From Micavibrio aeruginosavorus (GTDB taxonomy: Bacteria > Pseudomonadota > Alphaproteobacteria > Micavibrionales > Micavibrionaceae), in assembly GCA_003241475.1 (NCBI GenBank), contig QFQB01000016.1, forward strand, positions 1-26,947: a stretch of 26,947 bases of DNA, written 5' to 3'. The notes under the pieces are model-generated. The model was not told the DNA's origin. It was given only the letters and a program-made list of their open reading frames with translations, and did no database searches. The position numbers and the translations under genes were made by a program. Below are positions 24,404 through 26,947 of the stretch, one piece after another; positions within the stretch are counted from its first letter, which is position 1, and each line of letters begins with the position of its first letter.

Positions 24404-25843
24404 TTACGAGGAGTAATACATCTGGAATTCGATCGGGTGCGGCATCGTTTCGAATGCGTCGATCTCTTCCATTTTCAAGTCGATGTAGGCGTCGATCGCG
24501 TCTTTCGTGAATACGTCGCCTTTGAGCAGGAAGTCATGATCCGCTTTCAGGGCGTTGACGGCTTCGCGAAGCGATCCGCAAACCGTCGGGACTTTCGCCA
24601 GTTCTTCGGGCGGCAGTTCGTACAGGTTCGCATCCATAGCTTCGCCCGGATGGATCTTGTTTGTAACGCCGTCCAGACCGGCCATCAGCATTGCGGAGAA
24701 CGCGAGGTACGGGTTGGCTGTCGGGTCTGGGAAGCGGACTTCGACGCGTTTTGCTTTCGGCGAATTGCCGAATGGAATACGGCAAGACGCAGAGCGGTTG
24801 CGTGCGGAGTACGCCAGCAGAACAGGGGCTTCGTAGCCCGGAACCAAACGCTTGTAGGAGTTGGTCGACGGGTTCGTAAAGGCGTTCAGCGCGCGGGCGT
24901 GCTTGATGATGCCGCCGATGTAGTGCAGGGCGGTTTCGGACAGGCCGGCATATTTGTCGCCTGCGAAGGCTGGCTTGCCGCCGCTCCACAAGGACTGGTG
25001 AACGTGCATGCCCGAGCCGTTGTCGCCGTAAACAGGCTTCGGCATGAAGGTTGCCGTTTTGCCATAGATGTGCGCGACATTGTGAACAGCGTATTTGTAG
25101 AGCTGCATGTTGTCGGCGCAGTCAACGAGCGTCGAGAAGAAGATGCCGAGTTCGTGTTGCGATGCCGCCACTTCGTGGTGGTGCTTTTCAACAGGAACGC
25201 CCAAGGATGCGAGAACGGTGAGCATCTCGGCGCGCAGGTCGGCGCTGGAATCAACAGGCGCTTCGGGGAAGTATCCGCCTTTGACGCGTGGGCGGTGACC
25301 GAGGTTGCCGTCTTTTTCATACGTGCGGCCCGTGTTGTATGGGCCTTCGATGGAATCGAATTCGTAGGAAACCTTGTTCATTTTCACGTCGAATTTTACA
25401 TCGTCGAAAATGAAGAATTCGGCTTCCGGACCAAAGTAGGCCGTGTCGGCGATGCCGGATTTTTTAACATAGGCTTCCGCGCGCTCGGCGATCGTGCGCG
25501 GGCAACGGCCGTAGCCTTCGCCGGAGATCGGTTCGTAAATCGTACAGAAGACTTTGATTGTGGGTTGCGCCGAAAACGGGTCGAGCCAGCATTTGCCCCA
25601 GTCAGGAACAAGGCGCATGTCGGATTCGTTAATCGCTTTCCAGCCTGCGATGGACGAACCGTCGATCATGATACCGTCTTTGAACAGATCTTCATCCAGC
25701 GTGGAAATATGCTGGTCCGTGTGCTGCAACTTGCCGCGCGGATCGGTAAATTCAAAGCCGACGAACTGGATATCGTTCTCGTCTGCGTATTTTTTGAATT
25801 CGGAATAGTTCTTGAATTTCAAAGCGGAAGGCGAAGTAGGCAT
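24404..25843 (-). CDS. glnA: Type I glutamine synthetase
   Basis: 479 residues from ATG 25843. An ATG six bases upstream (25849) is in frame, but the AGAGG ribosome binding site is 9 bases from 25843 and only 3 from 25849. It makes glutamine from glutamate, ammonia and ATP as a dodecamer. The early GSI segment IMIDGSSIAGWKAINESDM (about 58-76) and the ATP-binding region with NPSTNSYKRLVPGYEAPV are present. Tyr408 in NLYELPPEE matches the adenylylation site of GSI-beta enzymes, so GlnE-type control is expected. No glnB is adjacent, although many alphaproteobacteria have glnB-glnA together. Confidence 0.97.
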   Translation of the reverse strand: MPTSPSALKFKNYSEFKKYADENDIQFVGFEFTDPRGKLQHTDQHISTLDEDLFKDGIMIDGSSIAGWKAINESDMRLVPDWGKCWLDPFSAQPTIKVFCTIYEPISGEGYGRCPRTIAERAEAYVKKSGIADTAYFGPEAEFFIFDDVKFDVKMNKVSYEFDSIEGPYNTGRTYEKDGNLGHRPRVKGGYFPEAPVDSSADLRAEMLTVLASLGVPVEKHHHEVAASQHELGIFFSTLVDCADNMQLYKYAVHNVAHIYGKTATFMPKPVYGDNGSGMHVHQSLWSGGKPAFAGDKYAGLSETALHYIGGIIKHARALNAFTNPSTNSYKRLVPGYEAPVLLAYSARNRSASCRIPFGNSPKAKRVEVRFPDPTANPYLAFSAMLMAGLDGVTNKIHPGEAMDANLYELPPEELAKVPTVCGSLREAVNALKADHDFLLKGDVFTKDAIDAYIDLKMEEIDAFETMPHPIEFQMYYSS

Positions 25844-25863
25844 CAACATTGTCCTCTGTGCGT

Positions 25864-25920
25864 GTTATACGAAAAATAAGGGTGGGGCATTCGCCCACTG
25901 CATGGCTAATTAGCACGTGC
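25864..25920 (-). promoter_or_regulatory. glnA upstream control region with overlapping palindromes
   Basis: Reading towards glnA, this stretch holds two overlapping perfect palindromes, GCACGTGC (25913-25920) and GCTAATTAGC (25905-25914). A small inverted repeat follows (GTGGG 25882-25886 and CCCAC 25894-25898), then a TATAAC -10-like box (25864-25869). No convincing -35 box or sigma-54 -24/-12 element is visible. A regulator site is plausible but unproven. Confidence 0.4.
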
Positions 25921-25980
25921 ACTATAAGGCGTCTAGGGGATTTGGGAGATTTCGGTAAAAAAACCATTCAGGAAAAAGCC

Positions 25981-26008
25981 TTGACCGCACAGGGCTGTTT
26001 TCTATACA
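25981..26008 (+). promoter_or_regulatory. Promoter of tRNA-His
   Basis: TTGACC (25981-25986) and TATACA (26003-26008) are 16 bases apart. Transcription would start near 26014, about 9 bases before the mature tRNA 5' end. Confidence 0.6.
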
Positions 26009-26022
26009 AAATGCCCCTGCGT

Positions 26023-26099
26023 GGCGGTCGTAGCTCAGTTGGTAGAGCCCCTGGTTGTGGTCCAGGTTGTCGCGGGTTCGAGCCCCGTCGATCGCCCCA
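26023..26099 (+). tRNA. tRNA-His (GTG anticodon)
   Basis: A complete cloverleaf. Acceptor GCGGTCG (26024-26030) pairs with CGATCGC (26089-26095), with one G-U pair. The D-loop is of the AGCTCAGTTGGTAGAGC type. Anticodon stem CCTGG/CCAGG encloses the loop TTGTGGT with anticodon GTG, and the T-arm contains GGTTCGAGCC. C73 and the CCA tail (26097-26099) are encoded. The extra G(-1) needed by histidyl-tRNA synthetase is present in the DNA at 26023. Confidence 0.97.
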
Positions 26100-26120
26100 T
26101 TCTTTAAAGAGGGAATGCCC

Positions 26121-26741
26121 TTGGATTTCAAAACGATACTCGGAATAATCGCCGTCCTTATGACCATCGGGGCGCATATTCCGTATTTCGTCACAACGCT
26201 TAAAGGCACGAACAAGCCGCATGTTTTCTGCTGGATCATTTGGACGCTTCTGACGGGGATCGCGTTTGCGGCTCAAATGGCGGAACGGGCGGGGCCGGGA
26301 GCGTGGGCGGCCGGGGTTTGTTCGGGCATCTGCTTGCTTATTACCATCGCTGCCGCGAAGAACGGCGAAAAAGATATTACCCGAAGCGATTGGGTTATGT
26401 TCTTGCTGGCACTGGCGAGTATTCCGATCTGGATGGCAACGGACGATCCGGTCTGGTCGGTCTGGATGGTAACGCTGATTGATCTGGCAGCCCTATATCC
26501 TGCCGCGCGCAAATCATGGAAGCGTCCGCATGAAGAAAACAGCTTCATGTACGGGTTCAACATTCCGAGACATTGCGTCAGCCTTGCCGCGCTCAACACG
26601 ATATCCGTGACCACGGCGCTGTACCCTTTTGCCCTGCTTTTGATGAATATCGGCATGTTTATTATGTTGAAGGGCCGCCGCATGTCTCTTGCGCAACGGG
26701 GGGAAGCGGTGGCACAAATGAACAATGTCCCATCTGAATAG
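26121..26741 (+). CDS. Multi-spanning membrane protein, SWEET/PQ-loop-like
   Basis: 206 residues from TTG 26121. ATG 26115 is in frame two codons upstream, but the GAGG ribosome binding site (26109-26112) is 2 bases from that ATG and 8 from the TTG, favouring TTG. About six or seven membrane helices are visible. Two segments resemble PQ-loop-type turns: PYFVTTLKGTNKPHVFCWIIW (about 21-41) and LYPAARKSWKRPHEE (about 125-139). This suggests an internal duplication as in SWEET-like transporters, by eye only; the substrate is unknown. It lies 21 bases after tRNA-His with no terminator between, so it may be read from the tRNA promoter. It overlaps the next gene by 17 bases. Confidence 0.85.
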   Translation: MDFKTILGIIAVLMTIGAHIPYFVTTLKGTNKPHVFCWIIWTLLTGIAFAAQMAERAGPGAWAAGVCSGICLLITIAAAKNGEKDITRSDWVMFLLALASIPIWMATDDPVWSVWMVTLIDLAALYPAARKSWKRPHEENSFMYGFNIPRHCVSLAALNTISVTTALYPFALLLMNIGMFIMLKGRRMSLAQRGEAVAQMNNVPSE

Positions 26742-26947
26742 CCCATCTTTGTGGTCTTTGCCTGTCCCGAACGCGGACGGGCACAAGTACGCGCGCGGTT
26801 GCGCGGTCGTGTTCGGCGGCGAGAAGATGACGGGCGCGGCAAGGCTGGCAAGTTCTGCTACGATGCGGATCGGCGCGGGCCTTTGTTTTGTGGTTTCCTC
26901 TGAGCGCTCTGCCGACATTTACCGCGCGACTTTACCGGCCCACGTCA
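26725..26947 (+). CDS. nnrD: ADP/ATP-dependent NAD(P)H-hydrate dehydratase, partial (5' end)
   Basis: The first 74 residues are visible; the gene runs off the right edge. ATG 26725 opens a frame with the family hallmark GHKYARGCAVVFGGEKMTGAARLA (about residues 19-42) and ATMRIGAGL (about 46-54). These belong to the ribokinase-like domain that dehydrates damaged NAD(P)HX. The NnrE epimerase domain, often fused in front, is absent here, so this is a stand-alone dehydratase or the epimerase is elsewhere. It starts 17 bases inside the preceding membrane-protein gene. Confidence 0.85.
   Translation, partial: MSHLNSPSLWSLPVPNADGHKYARGCAVVFGGEKMTGAARLASSATMRIGAGLCFVVSSERSADIYRATLPAHV

Noticed and set aside
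24437..25879. A 480-codon open frame on the + strand opposite glnA
   Set aside because: It mirrors the highly conserved glnA frame codon by codon. Its product is Val/Phe/Arg-rich with no recognisable motif, as expected for the antisense of a biased coding frame.
26055..26114. An extension of the SWEET-like protein into the tRNA-His gene
   Set aside because: Those codons are tRNA sequence; the ribosome binding site lies after the tRNA.
1..26947. Mobile elements, CRISPR arrays, prophage or a defence system
   Set aside because: No transposase, integrase, repeat-spacer array, phage structural gene or known defence motif was seen; the genes are core functions with even composition.

Overview
This window looks like ordinary chromosomal DNA from a free-living Gram-negative alphaproteobacterium. 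The indicators are an alphaproteobacterial-style hom-glpX-recJ run, a class I PHA synthase, a GSI-beta glutamine synthetase with an adenylylation tyrosine, LptD, DNA topoisomerase IV subunit B, and an L13-S9 operon. A Micavibrio- or Rhodospirillales-like lineage is possible, but I cannot fix the genus by eye. Base composition and codon use look uniform. I see no transposases, integrases, phage genes, CRISPR arrays or attachment sites. Genes are densely packed: no gap exceeds about 180 bases, and every larger gap is described under a promoter or operator entry.

Layout, left to right. (1) 1-2465: the tail of an unknown + strand gene abuts a DUF748/AsmA-like membrane protein on the - strand. A divergent promoter region follows, then rplM-rpsI, closed by a UUCG-loop terminator. 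(2) 2482-4652: an unknown 190-residue protein, a Tas-type aldo/keto reductase and a gamma-type carbonic anhydrase homologue, all +. (3) 4647-8067 (-): the PHA synthase gene phaC and, downstream of it, an unrecognised 517-residue protein with three internal repeats. (4) 8245-13365 (+): an OmpA-domain lipoprotein, homoserine dehydrogenase, class II fructose-1,6-bisphosphatase and RecJ. (5) 13429-14718 (+): a TauE/SafE permease and, behind a perfect palindrome, a small Cys/His-rich membrane protein. (6) 14793-19325 (+): a RhlE-type DEAD-box helicase, lptD (apparently with an ATT start) and a membrane-anchored coiled-coil protein. (7) 19326-22655 (-): parE followed by a translationally coupled AsmA-like protein. 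(8) 22730-24350 (+): a YciA-type thioesterase overlapping a secreted two-domain protein, ended by a bidirectional terminator shared with glnA. (9) 24404-25843 (-): glnA. (10) 25981-26947 (+): tRNA-His with its promoter, a SWEET/PQ-loop-like membrane protein and the start of an NAD(P)H-hydrate dehydratase gene.

Most of the content is housekeeping: translation, threonine/methionine and nitrogen metabolism, gluconeogenesis, DNA repair, chromosome decatenation, LPS export and carbon storage. I did not find a convincing new multi-gene system. The points most worth a second look are the apparent ATT initiation of lptD, the 7-1-7 Fur/Zur-like palindrome before the Cys/His-rich membrane protein, the three-repeat protein behind phaC, and the secreted tandem-domain protein overlapping the thioesterase gene. 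Start positions were chosen by eye from ribosome binding sites, and all family calls come from motif recognition, not searches.
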